64,000 nt of DNA, taken from positions 1-64,000 of the forward strand of contig NZ_BOQN01000087.1 in the NCBI RefSeq assembly GCF_018332695.1. The letters run 5' to 3'. Of the stretch, positions 35,172 to 43,578 are shown piece by piece. The translations under genes and the position numbers were made by a program. Below the pieces are notes generated by a model, which did no database searches, had not been told where the DNA came from, and saw only the letters and a list, made by a program, of their open reading frames with translations. The stretch is from Paractinoplanes toevensis (GTDB lineage Bacteria > Actinomycetota > Actinomycetes > Mycobacteriales > Micromonosporaceae). Numbering within the stretch: position 1 is the first letter of the stretch; each line of letters begins with the position of its first letter.

Positions 35172-36518
35172 TTAGTCGTCGGCGACCTGCTTACGCCACC
35201 AGGCCTGCCCGGACTCGGGCAGCGTGTCGATCGGGTCGTAGTACGCGTGCTGCTTGGACAGCGCCTCGGCGTCGTCGGCCTCCAGGGAGGTGCGGTAGTT
35301 CTTGGTCCAGTACGAGATGCCGTGCTCCCGGTCGTAGTCGGTGAGCATGTGCACCCAGCGCTTGCCGACGAACGGCACGTCGCAGACGATCCGCGGGGTG
35401 GCGTAGCCGGGCAGGTAGCCCATCATGTCGTGCTGCAGCTGCTGGGCGTGCCAGACCGGGACCCGCCAGTGCTCGGCGTTGGGGATCATGTCGCACATGT
35501 AGAAGTAGTACGGCAGGATGCCGGCCTCGCCCTGTAGCCCGAAACAGAGATCCAGCAGGTCGGAAGTGGTGGCGTTGACGCCGCGCATGAGCACGCCCTG
35601 GTTGCGGACGTCGCGCACGCCCACCTCGAGCAGGGTCTGTGCGGCCTTGGCGACCAGCGGGGTCAGCGAGTTCACGTGGTTGACGTGGGTGTGCACGGCG
35701 AGGTTGACGCCCCGACGGCTGGCGGTGATGGCGACCCGCTGCATGCCCTCGACGACCTCGGGGAGTAGCCAGTGCTGGGGGAGGCCCATGAGGGCCTTGG
35801 TGGCGAGCCGGATGTCGCGCACGGTGGGCACCGACAAAAGACCCATAAGGTACGCCTCAAGCTGCTTCCAGGGCACGTTGGCAACGTCGCCGCCGGAGAC
35901 GACCACATCCCGTACGCCCGGGTGGGCCTTGAGATAGGCGAGGTGGGCGTCGTACCGGTCGACGGGCTTGAGGGAAAGTCGCAGCTTGTCGACCGTCGGG
36001 GTGCTGTTGCCGACCAGGTCCATCCGGGTGCAGTGCCCGCAGTACTGCGGGCAGGTGGACAGCAGCTCGGCGAGAACCTTGGTGGGATAGCGGTGGGTGA
36101 GGCCCTCGGCGACCCACATGTCGTGCTCGTGCAGGGAGTCGCGGGTGGCGTGCGGGTGGGACGGCCACTCGAGGTGGCGGTCGGTGGCGACCGGGAGCAT
36201 GTAGCGGCGGACCGGGTCGTTGTAGAACGACTCCGTGTCGGGGGTGCGGTCGGGCACCATGGTGTTGAGCATCTGCGGCGGGAGCAGCATCGACATGGTG
36301 GCCAGGCGCTGCTGGTCGGTCTCCAGGTCGACGTAGAAGCGATCGTCGAGCAGGTCGCCCATGACGGCCCGCAGCTGCTTGATGTTCTTGACGCAGTTGA
36401 CCCGCTGCCACTGGGCGGACTCCCACTGGGCGGTGGTGACGTCGCGCCAGCCGGGGAAGCGGGTCCAGTCCGGCTCGACGAGCGGGCGGCGCTGGTATTC
36501 GTAGGGCTGGCCGTTCAT
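35172..36518 (-). CDS. kamA: Lysine 2,3-aminomutase (radical SAM, PLP), 448 aa
   Basis: The radical-SAM cluster motif is CPQYCGHC (Cys156, 160, 163), followed by TRMDLVG, VVVSGGD and a partial TIM barrel. In the clostridial enzyme two aspartates 37 residues apart hold the epsilon-amino group of lysine (Asp293, Asp330) and Lys337 binds PLP; the matching residues here are Asp343 in YMCDMIP, Asp380 in VCDVP and Lys386 in VGKRW, with the same 37-residue spacing. This supports lysine, not glutamate, as substrate. The clostridial C-terminal cysteine cluster is absent. It makes L-beta-lysine, the first step of the pathway encoded divergently. GGGAGG precedes the ATG. Confidence 0.88.
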   Translation of the reverse strand: MNGQPYEYQRRPLVEPDWTRFPGWRDVTTAQWESAQWQRVNCVKNIKQLRAVMGDLLDDRFYVDLETDQQRLATMSMLLPPQMLNTMVPDRTPDTESFYNDPVRRYMLPVATDRHLEWPSHPHATRDSLHEHDMWVAEGLTHRYPTKVLAELLSTCPQYCGHCTRMDLVGNSTPTVDKLRLSLKPVDRYDAHLAYLKAHPGVRDVVVSGGDVANVPWKQLEAYLMGLLSVPTVRDIRLATKALMGLPQHWLLPEVVEGMQRVAITASRRGVNLAVHTHVNHVNSLTPLVAKAAQTLLEVGVRDVRNQGVLMRGVNATTSDLLDLCFGLQGEAGILPYYFYMCDMIPNAEHWRVPVWHAQQLQHDMMGYLPGYATPRIVCDVPFVGKRWVHMLTDYDREHGISYWTKNYRTSLEADDAEALSKQHAYYDPIDTLPESGQAWWRKQVADD

Positions 36519-36648
36519 CGATGCCTCCCGGGACGCGACAAGTGGCTTCAACGTACTGGATATTTTTTCGTCTAGAAAGCTAGTCTCCGTAGGATTTACG
36601 GTGAGAGGGCGGAAGAAGCTCCTTGATTTCTTGGTGAGGGTGGGAAAC
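36519..36648. promoter_or_regulatory. Divergent promoter region kamA/kdd
   Basis: An AT-rich stretch (about 36557-36600) lies between the two divergent genes. TAGGAT (36590-36595) could be a plus-strand -10 element for kdd; a GTG 5 nt after it offers an alternative leaderless start. No clear operator palindrome was found. Confidence 0.4.
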
Positions 36649-37662
36649 GTGTCAGCTTCTGTGGGTCTGCGGCGGGTGCTCGAACCGGCCGGTGTGCTGC
36701 CGCAGGCGGCGTGGCGGCTGGATGCGAGCCCGGAGATCGCCGCCGACGAGGTGCGCATCGCGGTCCAGCGGCTCAACCTCGACGCGGCGAGCTTCCGGCA
36801 GCTGGCCGAGAAGCACGGCGGTGACGGTGCGAAGGTCCGCGCCGAGGTCGCGGAGATCATCGAGACGCGCGGCAAGATGCACAATCCGGTCACCGGCTCG
36901 GGCGGCATGCTGATCGGCGTGGTCGAGGCGGTCGGCTCGGAGTCCCCGCTGGGCCTGAAGTCGGGCGACCGGGTCGCCACCCTGGTGTCGTTGACCTTGA
37001 CCCCGCTGAAGATCACCGATGGGCTGGCGAAGTGGGACGGAAGATCCGAGCAAATTCCGACCGAGGGTACGGCGATCCTGTTCGGCCGCTCGGTGGTCGG
37101 CGTTCTCCCGGATGATCTCGAGCCCGAGCTGGCCCTCGCGGTCTACGACGTGTGCGGTGCCCCCGCACTGACCGACCGGGTGGTCCGCGAATACGACGGC
37201 AGTGTCACCGTCGCCGTCCTCGGTGGCGCGGGCAAGAGCGGTTCCCTGTCGCTGGCCGCGGCCCGGCTGGCGGGTGCCCGCACGGTTGCCGTGGTCCGGG
37301 ATGAGAATGAGGCCGCAACAGTAAGAGGGCTGGCCGACGCGATTGCGATCGCCGACGCCCGCGACCCGGTCGCGGTCGCGGAAGCGGTGGGCACGCCGGT
37401 GACGATCACGGTCGTCTGCGTGGACGTGCCCGGCTGTGAGCACGGCGCGATCCTGGCCACCGAGGCCGGCGGCACGGTGATCTTCTTCTCGATGGCGACC
37501 AGCTTCCCGGCCGCCGCGCTCGGCGCCGAGGGCCTGGCCGCCGACGTGACGATGATCATCGGGAACGGTTATCTGCCCGGTCACGCCGAGTTCGCGGTCG
37601 ACCTGGTGCGCCGCGTCCCGGCGGTGCGGCAACTGTTCGAGTCGCGGGTAGCGGGACACTGA
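36649..37662 (+). CDS. kdd: L-erythro-3,5-diaminohexanoate dehydrogenase, 337 aa
   Basis: The protein follows the Fusobacterium Kdd pattern closely: RRVLEPAGVLPQAAWRLD, LNLDAASFRQLAEKHGGD, the strongly conserved HNPVTGSGGMLIGVVE and the nucleotide site VAVLGGAGKSGSLSLAAARL. It oxidatively deaminates 3,5-diaminohexanoate to 5-amino-3-oxohexanoate with NAD(P)+. GTG 36649 is chosen because its N-terminus lines up with known Kdd proteins and GGTGGGA precedes it; GTG 36601 is an alternative. First gene of the plus-strand lysine operon; the amidohydrolase starts 5 bp after its stop. Confidence 0.9.
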   Translation: MSASVGLRRVLEPAGVLPQAAWRLDASPEIAADEVRIAVQRLNLDAASFRQLAEKHGGDGAKVRAEVAEIIETRGKMHNPVTGSGGMLIGVVEAVGSESPLGLKSGDRVATLVSLTLTPLKITDGLAKWDGRSEQIPTEGTAILFGRSVVGVLPDDLEPELALAVYDVCGAPALTDRVVREYDGSVTVAVLGGAGKSGSLSLAAARLAGARTVAVVRDENEAATVRGLADAIAIADARDPVAVAEAVGTPVTITVVCVDVPGCEHGAILATEAGGTVIFFSMATSFPAAALGAEGLAADVTMIIGNGYLPGHAEFAVDLVRRVPAVRQLFESRVAGH

Positions 37663-37667
37663 CGCGT

Positions 37668-39206
37668 ATGACGCACCTCCCCTCGGTTCTGTACACCAAC
37701 GGCCGCATCTATTCCGCGTCCGACCCGCGGGCCACCGCCATGCTGGTCCGCGACGGCAACATCGCCTGGCTCGGCGACCCGGATGACGCCCCGTCCGCCG
37801 ACCGCCGCGTCGATCTCGGCCAGGCCCTCGTCACGCCGGCGTTCGTGGACGCGCACGTGCACGCGACCGACACCGGCCTGGCGTTCGACGGTCTCGACCT
37901 GTCCGCCGTCCGTTCGGCAGCCGAGCTGCTCGACCGGGTGGCCGCGTTCGCCGCGACCCGCCCGGCCGACGGGGTGGTGCACGGGCACGGCTGGGACGAG
38001 TCGACCTGGGCGGAGCAGACCCCACCGACCGCCGACGAGCTGGAACGGGCAGCCGGCGGCCGCCGCACCTACCTGTCGCAGGCGTCGGTGCATTCCGCCC
38101 TGGCGTCGGCGTCGCTGCTGGGCGCGGCCGAGGGCGTGCCGGGTTTCGACGCTTCCGGCTGGGTGCGGGAACAGGCCCACCATGCCGTACGCGCGGTGGC
38201 GCTCGATTCGCTCACCCCGCAGCAGCGCACGGCTTTCCAGCGCACCGCCCTGAGCCGGGCGGCGTCGCTGGGGATCGCCGCGGTGCACGAGTGCGCCGGT
38301 CCGGGCACGTCCAGCGAGGACGACCTGCGGTCGCTGCTGGCGCTGGGCGGTCAGGGCCTGCCCCGGGTGTACGGCTACTGGGGTGAGCTGGGCGGCGCCG
38401 AACGGGCCCGGGACCTGGGCGCGGTCGGCGCGGCCGGTGACCTGTACGCGGACGGCGCGCTGGGTTCCCGCACGGCGTCGCTGCGGCACGCCTACCATGA
38501 CGGCGACCACGGCCTGGGCGAGGCGTTCGTGACCGCCGAGCAGGCCGCCGAGCACCTGCTGGACTGCATGCGGGTGGGCGTGCAGGGCGGTTTCCACGCC
38601 ATCGGCGACGCCGCGATCGAGGCGGTCCTGGACGGTTTCGCACTGGCCGCGAAGCAGGTCGGTGTGGACGAGGTGCGGGCCGGCGGGCACCGGGTCGAGC
38701 ACGTCGAGCTGATCGACAAGCCGATGATCGCGCGGATGGTGGAGTTCGGGGTGACCGCGTCGGTGCAGCCGGTCTTCGACGCCCTGTGGGGCGGCAACAA
38801 CCGGATGTACGCGCAGCGCCTCGGCGTGGAACGGGCGCAGGCGAGCAACCCGATCGGCGCGATGCACGCCACCGGCGTACCCCTGGCCTTCGGTTCGGAT
38901 TCCCCGGTGACGGCGCTGGACCCGTGGTCGGTGGTGGTGGCCGCGGCCGCGCCGCGCAACCCGGTGTACCGGATGACGGTGCGGGCGGCGTTCGCGGCGT
39001 CCAGCCGGGGCGGCTGGCGGGCGGCCGGCGTCGACCGCGCCGGGGTCCTCGTCCCGGGCGCGCAGGCCACGTTCGCGGTGTGGGAGACGCCGGGCGGGAT
39101 CAAGGACGGCCTGCCGGCGCTGCTGGCCGACATCGACGGTGTGGTGCCGGCCCGCCCGGTGTGCCGGCGCACGGTCCTGGCCGGCGAAACGATCTTCGAA
39201 GCGTAG
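37668..39206 (+). CDS. Amidohydrolase family 3 (YtcJ-like), 512 aa
   Basis: The metal site FVDAHVHATDTGL (HxH), later HECAGPG, YADGALGSRTASL, FHAIGDAAIEAVLD, HRVEHVELID and FGSDSPVTALDP trace a complete YtcJ-type amidohydrolase barrel, a group that cleaves N-substituted amides and formamides. It is embedded in the lysine operon (5 bp after kdd, 11 bp before kamD), in a place where no step of the classic pathway needs an amidohydrolase. It might reopen a cyclised or acylated intermediate; that is speculation. No signal peptide, so cytoplasmic. Confidence 0.85.
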   Translation: MTHLPSVLYTNGRIYSASDPRATAMLVRDGNIAWLGDPDDAPSADRRVDLGQALVTPAFVDAHVHATDTGLAFDGLDLSAVRSAAELLDRVAAFAATRPADGVVHGHGWDESTWAEQTPPTADELERAAGGRRTYLSQASVHSALASASLLGAAEGVPGFDASGWVREQAHHAVRAVALDSLTPQQRTAFQRTALSRAASLGIAAVHECAGPGTSSEDDLRSLLALGGQGLPRVYGYWGELGGAERARDLGAVGAAGDLYADGALGSRTASLRHAYHDGDHGLGEAFVTAEQAAEHLLDCMRVGVQGGFHAIGDAAIEAVLDGFALAAKQVGVDEVRAGGHRVEHVELIDKPMIARMVEFGVTASVQPVFDALWGGNNRMYAQRLGVERAQASNPIGAMHATGVPLAFGSDSPVTALDPWSVVVAAAAPRNPVYRMTVRAAFAASSRGGWRAAGVDRAGVLVPGAQATFAVWETPGGIKDGLPALLADIDGVVPARPVCRRTVLAGETIFEA

Positions 39207-39217
39207 GGAGCAACGGT

Positions 39218-40774
39218 GTGGCCGGGAAGCTGAATCTGGACCCCGAGGTCGTCGCGAAGGCGCGGCGGCTGGCCGAGCGGGCGGGCGGTCCCGTCGTCGA
39301 GCTGGCTCGGTCCCACACCACGGTGTCGGTGGAACGGGCCGTGCTGCGCCTGGCCGGCGTGCACGGCGCCGACTCCGACGGCATCCCCTGGGTGAACCGC
39401 CTGGTGGACGCGGTGCGGGCGGACGTCGGGCTGGGTCACGGGGTGTCGCTGCCGGTGTTCCACGCGATGCGGACCACGGGCGTCGACGACATCACGGTGC
39501 TCGCACAGAAGGCGGCGGCCGGCGCGGTGCGGTTCGGCGTACCGGAAGGGAAAGCGGAAGCGACCGCGGCCCGGCGGGCCGCGAAAAGGGCGACCGGCGA
39601 CGGCCTCAAGCTTGTCGATCGGCGCCGGGCCGAGCGGGACCGGCTGATCAAACGGTACGGCGATCCGCGGCAGCGTCCGTGGATCTACCTGATCGTCGCG
39701 ACCGGCGACATCTACGAGGACATCCCGCAGGCGCAGGCCGCGGCCCGGGCGGGCGCCGACATCATCGCGGTGATCCGGTCGACCGGCCAGTCGCTGCTGG
39801 ACTACGTGCCCGAGGGCGCCACCCGGGAGGGTTTCGCCGGCACCTATGCCACCCAGGAGAACTTCCGGCTGATGCGGGCCGCCCTGGACGAGACGTCGAA
39901 GGAGCTGGGCCGGTACGTGCGGCTGACGAACTACGCGTCCGGCCTGTGCATGCCGGAGATGGCCGCGATGGCCGGTCTGGAACGCCTGGACATGATGCTG
40001 AACGACTCGATGTACGGCATCCTGTTCCGCGACATCAACCCGATCCGCACCTTCGTCGACCAGCGTTTCTCGCGGCAGGTCCACGCCCGCGCCGGCATCA
40101 TCATCAACACCGGCGAGGACAACTACCTGACCACCGCGGACGCCGTCGAGGCGGCCCACACGGTGACGGTGTCGCAGCTGCTCAACGAGTTCTTCGCGCA
40201 CGAGGCCGGCCTGGCCGACTGGCAGCTGGGCCTGGGCCACGCCTTCGAGATCAACCCCGAGGTGCCGGAGTCGTTCCGCCTGGAGCTGGCGCATGCGCTG
40301 CTGGCGCGGGAGCTGTTCCCGGCCGCCCCGCTGAAGTGGATGCCACCGACCAAGCACATGACCGGCGACGTGTTCCGCGGCAACCTCCTCGACGGCTTCT
40401 TCAACCTGGTCGGCGCCCTGACCGGCCAGGGCATCCTGCTGGTCGGCATGATGACCGAGGCCGTCGTGACGCCGTGGCTGTCCGACCGCGACATCGCCCT
40501 GCAGAACGTCCGCTACGTCCTGACCGGCGCGGGCAACCTGCACGAGGACTTCGTCCCGGCGCCGGGCGGCTTCATCCAGCAGCGAGCGAACCAGGTCCTG
40601 TCCGAGGCGGTCGACCTGCTCGACAGGATCGCCGACGACACCCTGCTCAACGCCATCGCCGACGGCACCTTCGGCATCATGAAACGCCCCGCCGACCGAG
40701 GAAAGGGCCTCGACGGCGTAGCCAAGCACGAGGAGGACTACTACAACCCGGTGACGGAGGCCCTGGAAGCATGA
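39218..40774 (+). CDS. kamD: Lysine 5,6-aminomutase alpha subunit, 518 aa
   Basis: The sequence is collinear with clostridial KamD (about 516 aa): SHTTVSVERAVLRLAGVHGAD, GIPWVNRLVD, YLIVATGDIYEDIPQAQAAA, VIRSTGQSLLDYVPEGATREG, TYATQENFRLMR, NYASGLCMPEMA, KWMPPTKHMTGD and the C-terminal AKHEEDYYNP. KamD forms the barrel that binds adenosylcobalamin and PLP at the subunit interface and moves the terminal amino group from C6 to C5 of beta-lysine. GTG 39218 follows GGGAG by 7 nt. The stop overlaps kamE in ATGA, expected for subunits made in equal amounts. Confidence 0.94.
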   Translation: MAGKLNLDPEVVAKARRLAERAGGPVVELARSHTTVSVERAVLRLAGVHGADSDGIPWVNRLVDAVRADVGLGHGVSLPVFHAMRTTGVDDITVLAQKAAAGAVRFGVPEGKAEATAARRAAKRATGDGLKLVDRRRAERDRLIKRYGDPRQRPWIYLIVATGDIYEDIPQAQAAARAGADIIAVIRSTGQSLLDYVPEGATREGFAGTYATQENFRLMRAALDETSKELGRYVRLTNYASGLCMPEMAAMAGLERLDMMLNDSMYGILFRDINPIRTFVDQRFSRQVHARAGIIINTGEDNYLTTADAVEAAHTVTVSQLLNEFFAHEAGLADWQLGLGHAFEINPEVPESFRLELAHALLARELFPAAPLKWMPPTKHMTGDVFRGNLLDGFFNLVGALTGQGILLVGMMTEAVVTPWLSDRDIALQNVRYVLTGAGNLHEDFVPAPGGFIQQRANQVLSEAVDLLDRIADDTLLNAIADGTFGIMKRPADRGKGLDGVAKHEEDYYNPVTEALEA

Positions 40775-41508
40775 CGATCATCCGGCCCTACGGGGACACC
40801 ACCGGTGACGGGATGGTGCAGCTGTCGTTCACGCTGCCCGTCGCGCACGACAAGCGGGCCGAAGGGGCCGCCCTGCAGCTTGCCGGGAAGATGGGGATGG
40901 ACCCGGCGATGCTCGTGCACGCCAAGCAGATGGGGGACGGGTTCACCTTCTTCGTGGTCTACGGGAAGGTCAACCACCTCGTCGACACCGACAAGGTGGT
41001 GGTCGTCGAGCGGGACTTCCCGTTGCTGAGCGCCAAAGAGGTCAACGCCGTCATCAAACGGCGGCTGCGGCGGCGGCTGAACGTCGTCGGCGCGTGCATC
41101 GGTACCGACGCGCACACCGTCGGCATCGACGCCATCCTCAACCTCAAGGGGATCGCCGGGGAGAAGGGCCTGGAGTACTACCGGGAGCTCGCCGTCACCA
41201 ACATGGGCGCGCAGGTCTCGGTGCCGGAGCTGGTCGAGACGGCCCGCGCGCAGAAGGCCGACGCCGTCCTGGTCTCCCAGGTGGTCACCCAGCGCGACGC
41301 CCACCTGCAGAACACCCGGGCCATGTCGGCGGCGTTCCGGGAGGCCCTGCCGGAGGGCAAGCGGCCGCTGCTGATCGTCGGCGGCCCCCGGTTCGACGAG
41401 CTCATGGCCGGTGAGCTCGGCGTCGACCGGATCTTCGGGCGGGGCACCACCCCGCGTGAGGTCGCCTCCTACCTCGTCCACGCCCTCACCGGGAGCGCCG
41501 CCAGATGA
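40771..41508 (+). CDS. kamE: Lysine 5,6-aminomutase beta subunit, 245 aa
   Basis: The cobalamin motif DxHxxG reads DAHTVG (His115), and 11 residues on, Lys126 in AILNLKGIAG matches the PLP-binding lysine of clostridial KamE (His133 and Lys144, same spacing). The N-terminal dimerisation part and the Rossmann B12 fold (TNMGAQVSVPELVETARA, VLVSQVVTQRDAHLQN, RPLLIVGGPRFD) are complete. Together with KamD it converts L-beta-lysine to 3,5-diaminohexanoate. Overlaps kamD (ATGA) and kal (ATGA). Confidence 0.94.
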   Translation: MTIIRPYGDTTGDGMVQLSFTLPVAHDKRAEGAALQLAGKMGMDPAMLVHAKQMGDGFTFFVVYGKVNHLVDTDKVVVVERDFPLLSAKEVNAVIKRRLRRRLNVVGACIGTDAHTVGIDAILNLKGIAGEKGLEYYRELAVTNMGAQVSVPELVETARAQKADAVLVSQVVTQRDAHLQNTRAMSAAFREALPEGKRPLLIVGGPRFDELMAGELGVDRIFGRGTTPREVASYLVHALTGSAAR

Positions 41509-41870
41509 TCACCGTGACCCATCGCCGTTACGTGCCGTACTCGCACGCCCACTACGCCGGCAACCTGGTCGACGGCGCCTACTCGCTGGGGCTGTTCGGC
41601 GACGTGGCCACCGAGGTGTGCATCCAGCTGGACGGCGACGAGGGCCTGTTCGCCTCCTACGACGACGTTCAGTTCAAGGCACCCGTGCAGGCCGGTGACG
41701 TCCTGGAGATCACCGCGACGGTGGTGAAGATGGGCACCCGGTCGCGACGGATCGCATTCACGTCGACCGTGGTCTGCCGGGGGACCGGCGGTTCGGCGGC
41801 GACCGTGCTGGCCGAGCCGATCGTCGCGGTCACCGCCACCGGCACGGTCGTCGTGCCCGCGAAGGGATGA
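41505..41870 (+). CDS. kal: 3-aminobutyryl-CoA ammonia-lyase (hotdog fold), 121 aa
   Basis: The small hotdog protein has the Kal pattern: RRYVPYSHAHYAGNLVDGAYSL, LFGDVATEVCIQLDGDEGLFASYDDVQF (pieces: LFGDVATEVCI, DEGLFASYDDVQF), APVQAGDVLEITA and IAFTSTVVC. In lysine fermenters this enzyme removes ammonia from L-3-aminobutyryl-CoA to give crotonyl-CoA. Its presence means the locus is degradative and reaches the CoA stage. It overlaps kamE and the reactivase gene by 4 bp each. Confidence 0.88.
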   Translation: MITVTHRRYVPYSHAHYAGNLVDGAYSLGLFGDVATEVCIQLDGDEGLFASYDDVQFKAPVQAGDVLEITATVVKMGTRSRRIAFTSTVVCRGTGGSAATVLAEPIVAVTATGTVVVPAKG

Positions 41871-43129
41871 CCGCGGCGGTCTGCGTCGACGTCGGTTCCA
41901 CGTACACCAAGGCCGCCCGGATCGATCTCGCCTCGGGCGAGATGACCGCCCGGGCCGAGGTGCCGACGACGGCCGCGACCGACGTGCTGGCCGGGCTGGA
42001 TGCGGCCGTCGCCGAGGTGGGCGGCTTCGCCGATGAGGTGTACGTCTGCAGCAGTGCCGGAGGAGGTCTGCGGCTCGCCGTCGTCGGCTACGAATCGCTT
42101 GTCACCGCCGAGGCCGGGCACCGGGTCGGGTTGTCGGCCGGCGCCCAGGTCGTGCACGTGGCGGCCGGCCCGCTCGACGGGGCCGCGGTGGCCGCGCTGA
42201 AGGCCGCCCGGCCGGACGTGGTCCTGCTGGTCGGCGGCACCGACGGCGGCGATGCGGCGGTGCTGCTGCACAACGCCCGCCGCCTGGCCACCTCCCGGCT
42301 GCGGTTGCCGGTCGTGGTGGCCGGCAACGCCTTGTTCTCTTCGGACGCCGCGGTTCTGCTCGCCGATCGGGGCATCCCGGTGACCGTGACCGCCAACGTC
42401 CTGCCCAAGATCGGCGTCCTCGACCCCGGGCCGGCCCGGGCGGCGATCCGGGACGTGTTCCTGCGGCACGTGATCGGCGGCAAGCGGCTGTCGAGGGGCC
42501 GCCGCTTTGCCTCGCTGGTGCGGGCGGCCACCCCGGACGCCGTCCTGGCCGGGGTGGAGCTGCTCGCCGACCTCACCGGGGCCGGCGTGCTGGTCGTCGA
42601 CGTCGGCGGGGCCACCACCGACGTCTACTCGGCGCTGCTGCCCGACGCCGAGGCCGAGAACGGCCCGCAACGCGATGTCGCCGGAACCCTGTGGAGATCC
42701 AGAACTGTGGAGGGTGACCTGGGCGTCGCGGTCGGTGCCGGCGGCACTGTGGCCGCCGCCACAGCCGAGAAATTGGCACTTTCGACCACCGAGAATCACC
42801 CGTCGGCGGAGCGTGACCGGGATCTCGCCGCGGCCGCGGCCGTGATCGCCCTGCGCCGCCACGCCCGCGGTCACTCTCCGGGACCGGGCCGGCCCCGCAC
42901 CGGCGGCCGGGACCTGCGCGACGTCCGCCTCGTCGTCGGCTCCGGCGGGGTACTTCGGCAGGGTGGCGGCGCATATGTCCTGAACGCGGTCCTCACCGAC
43001 ACGGCCGGCGGCTGGGCCGCCCCGGCTACCGCCCGTACGGTGATCGACGAGCGGTACGTGCTCGCCGCGGCCGGCCTCCTGGCCCTTGATCATCGCCACG
43101 CCGCCATCGCCCTGTTGAACACGCTGTAA
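41867..43129 (+). CDS. MutL-type reactivase/chaperone for the cobalamin mutase, 420 aa
   Basis: An ASKHA ATPase fold is visible: phosphate loop 1 VDVGSTYTKAARID, SSAGGGLRLAVVGYE, VLLVGGTDGGDAAVLLHNA, NVLPKIGVLDPGPARAAI and phosphate loop 2 VVDVGGATTDVYS. This is the MutL/GlmL family, which in ornithine and glutamate mutase loci (OraX, MutL) releases damaged cobalamin from the mutase using ATP. Coupled by ATGA to kal at the end of the lysine operon; it probably services KamDE. It ends the operon; the following gene unit has its own promoter. Confidence 0.88.
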   Translation: MTAAVCVDVGSTYTKAARIDLASGEMTARAEVPTTAATDVLAGLDAAVAEVGGFADEVYVCSSAGGGLRLAVVGYESLVTAEAGHRVGLSAGAQVVHVAAGPLDGAAVAALKAARPDVVLLVGGTDGGDAAVLLHNARRLATSRLRLPVVVAGNALFSSDAAVLLADRGIPVTVTANVLPKIGVLDPGPARAAIRDVFLRHVIGGKRLSRGRRFASLVRAATPDAVLAGVELLADLTGAGVLVVDVGGATTDVYSALLPDAEAENGPQRDVAGTLWRSRTVEGDLGVAVGAGGTVAAATAEKLALSTTENHPSAERDRDLAAAAAVIALRRHARGHSPGPGRPRTGGRDLRDVRLVVGSGGVLRQGGGAYVLNAVLTDTAGGWAAPATARTVIDERYVLAAAGLLALDHRHAAIALLNTL

Positions 43130-43192
43130 CCCGAACGGGTACGGGACATGACACGCCGAACAACGCGACACGCCCGAGGGCGGGGACGGCGG

Positions 43193-43223
43193 TTGACAGG
43201 CGGGCGGGGGCCGGACGTACCGT
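43193..43223 (+). promoter_or_regulatory. Promoter candidate for the intergenic RNA
   Basis: TTGACA (43193-43198) and TACCGT (43218-43223, TAnnnT type) with a 19-bp spacer, one base or two longer than usual. Confidence 0.45.
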
Positions 43224-43530
43224 CTTCAGGTCCTAGGCACGGCGAGCGATCGATGTCTAATCTGTTCCTCCTCCCACTGGCCGCAGTCCTCGCAGGGGTC
43301 GCGCGTTCAGCCAGGTCCAGGGGGTGGGGGTCGACGGAGCGGCAGCGGACCGATCGCAGCGTCGGTGGGGCAGGGGGTTGTACCGGCACCAGTAGACAAC
43401 GGCTCGGCGGGGACAGCCAGTCCGCGGCGGGTCGGTCCGAAGGCGTACGGGACCACCCGCTGGCCCACCGGCTGTGCCCGGGAGCGAGAGAAGCACACGA
43501 GGCGCGGCCTACCCGGCCGCGCCTTCTCCG
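43224..43530 (+). ncRNA. Candidate structured non-coding RNA, about 300 nt
   Basis: The 446 bp between the lysine operon and lnt have no convincing gene. A promoter-like start and a hairpin terminator (43500-43524) bracket a stretch rich in complementary segments: GTTGT/ACAAC (43377-43381, 43396-43400); ACCGA/TCGGT (43349-43353, 43362-43366); and a long arm where ACAGCC, CCAG, GCGGGT and GGTCC (43413-43438) pair in turn with GGACC, ACCCGC, CTGG and GGCTGT (43450-43475). GGCAC near the 5' end also fits GTGCC near 43475. Not recognised as tmRNA, RNase P or a known riboswitch. Confidence 0.45.
43500..43524 (+). terminator. Hairpin terminator of the candidate RNA
   Basis: AGGCGCGGCC and GGCCGCGCCT, perfect 10-bp arms around TACCC, followed by TCTCCGTT. 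Confidence 0.6.
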
Positions 43531-43562
43531 TTCCCGCAGTTCCGCCCGCGTTTTTCGCCCGG

Positions 43563-43578
43563 TAGCCTTCCGCGGGTG
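43563..43578 (+). promoter_or_regulatory. Leaderless promoter of lnt
   Basis: TAGCCT (43563-43568) lies 7 nt before the GTG at 43576, the same geometry as the two FtsX-ectodomain genes; this decides the start and separates lnt from the upstream RNA. Confidence 0.5.

Noticed and set aside
43193..43530. RNase P RNA or tmRNA at the intergenic RNA locus
   Set aside because: The conserved GAGGAAAGTCC-type core of RNase P and the tRNA-like ends of tmRNA are not present.
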